From: Deltaproteobacteria bacterium
Lineage (GTDB): Bacteria > Desulfobacterota > Desulfobacteria > Desulfobacterales > Desulfosalsimonadaceae
Assembly (NCBI GenBank): GCA_024280875.1
Contig: JAJRPH010000267.1
Span: 1-6,187, forward strand
Reading direction: 5' to 3'
DNA length: 6,187 nt
Below, one piece after another: positions 5,638-6,187 of the stretch; positions within the stretch are counted from its first letter, which is position 1, and each line of letters starts with the position of its first letter. The position numbers were made by a program, and so were the translations under genes. The notes beneath the pieces are model-generated. The model worked only from the letters and a program-made list of their open reading frames with translations. It searched no databases and was not told where the DNA came from.

Positions 5638-6187
5638 TCAGACACTTTGCACCATGATCAAAAAAGCGGCTGAACTGGGCAACAGGGGTTACCGTTTTTT
5701 GGACCATCGGGAACAAGAAACATACGTTGGATATGATGATTTGTTTAAAAAATCATTAGGCATGGCCGGAGTATTTTCCCGCATGGGCATTAAGCCGGAA
5801 GACAAAGTCGCCCTGATACTGCCCACCTGCCCTGAATTTTTTTATGCTTTTTTCGGCACGCTGCTCTGCGGTGGAATTCCAGTGCCTTTATACCCGCCGA
5901 TTCGACTGGGAAGGATGGAAGAATACCATCAAAAAACGGGCCGCATGCTGGAAGTATCTGAGGCCCGTCTTGTGTGTACCGACAAACGCATCAAACGAAT
6001 AATAGGCCGTTCACTGGCGATCGCCTGCCCTGACCTGGGATGTATAACATTAGATGAGATTACTCCGGAGCCCTTTGGACTCATCAAGAGTAATCCGGAC
6101 ACACCGGCGTTAATTCAATTCTCCTCCGCGACCACCATTGATCCCAAGCCGGTGCTTTTGACCCACCGCCAGATTATTGCAAATATC
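5630..6187 (+). CDS. Fatty acyl-AMP ligase (ANL superfamily), N-terminal part, runs off window
   Basis: The frame is open from ATG 5630 to the last base (186 codons, no stop). Features of the adenylate-forming family in order are a YDDLFKKS entry near residues 35-42, VALILPTCPEFFYAFFGTLL (about 60-79), GGIPVPLYPP (about 81-90), which is typical of FAALs, and the P-loop region FSSATTIDPKPVLLTHR (164-180). In the P-loop the usual pattern SSGTTGDPKG is changed to SSATTIDPKP, with A167, I170 and P174 replacing the three conserved glycines; T168, T169, P172 and K173 are kept. It overlaps the ACP gene by 8 nt, and AAGGTG lies 6 nt before the ATG. By family, such enzymes form acyl-AMP and transfer the acyl group to an ACP; here the ACP is the adjacent gene. 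The C-terminal domain and most catalytic motifs are outside the window, so activity cannot be judged. Confidence 0.88.
   Translation, partial: MNDQTLCTMIKKAAELGNRGYRFLDHREQETYVGYDDLFKKSLGMAGVFSRMGIKPEDKVALILPTCPEFFYAFFGTLLCGGIPVPLYPPIRLGRMEEYHQKTGRMLEVSEARLVCTDKRIKRIIGRSLAIACPDLGCITLDEITPEPFGLIKSNPDTPALIQFSSATTIDPKPVLLTHRQIIANI

Overview
The window looks like part of a chromosome from an anaerobic, moderate-GC deltaproteobacterium, most likely a sulfate reducer of the Desulfobacterales type. This is inferred from the codon and base style, the gene content, and an intergenic repeat with TCGTAAAAAGTC / GACTTTTTACGA ends of a kind I associate with that group. I could not check it against a database, so the taxonomy is tentative.

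Left part (1-3345): two paralogous RND/MMPL-type membrane exporters face away from each other. Only the first 44 codons of the minus-strand copy are present (132 down to 1). The plus-strand copy (736-3345, 869 aa) is complete and carries a textbook EF-hand calcium loop in its second periplasmic domain. The roughly 600-bp region between them holds three copies of one palindrome, TGACTGA-N4-TCAGTCA, which looks like the operator of a TetR-family repressor not encoded here. The middle copy sits inside a perfect 18+4+18 inverted repeat. A MITE-like repeat of about 150 bp is inserted right beside the first operator.

Middle (3346-3747): an AT-rich gap with a good sigma70-type promoter (TTGACA-16-CATAAT) and a long untranslated leader of about 250 nt.

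Right part (3748-6187): a tightly overlapping operon of four genes, in order a type III polyketide synthase (chalcone/stilbene synthase superfamily, Cys138-His273-Asn306), an isoprenylcysteine-carboxyl-methyltransferase-like integral membrane methyltransferase, an acyl carrier protein (TTG start, DSM motif), and the N-terminal 186 residues of a fatty acyl-AMP ligase running off the window. The inferred route is that the ligase activates a fatty acid as acyl-AMP and loads it on the ACP, the type III PKS extends the acyl starter with malonyl units to an alkylpyrone or alkylresorcinol-type lipid, and the membrane methyltransferase O-methylates it, as BpsA/BpsB do in Bacillus subtilis. The neighbouring RND proteins are plausible exporters of the lipid, but that link rests on proximity only. 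The ligase has an unusual ATP-binding P-loop in which three normally conserved glycines are Ala, Ile and Pro.
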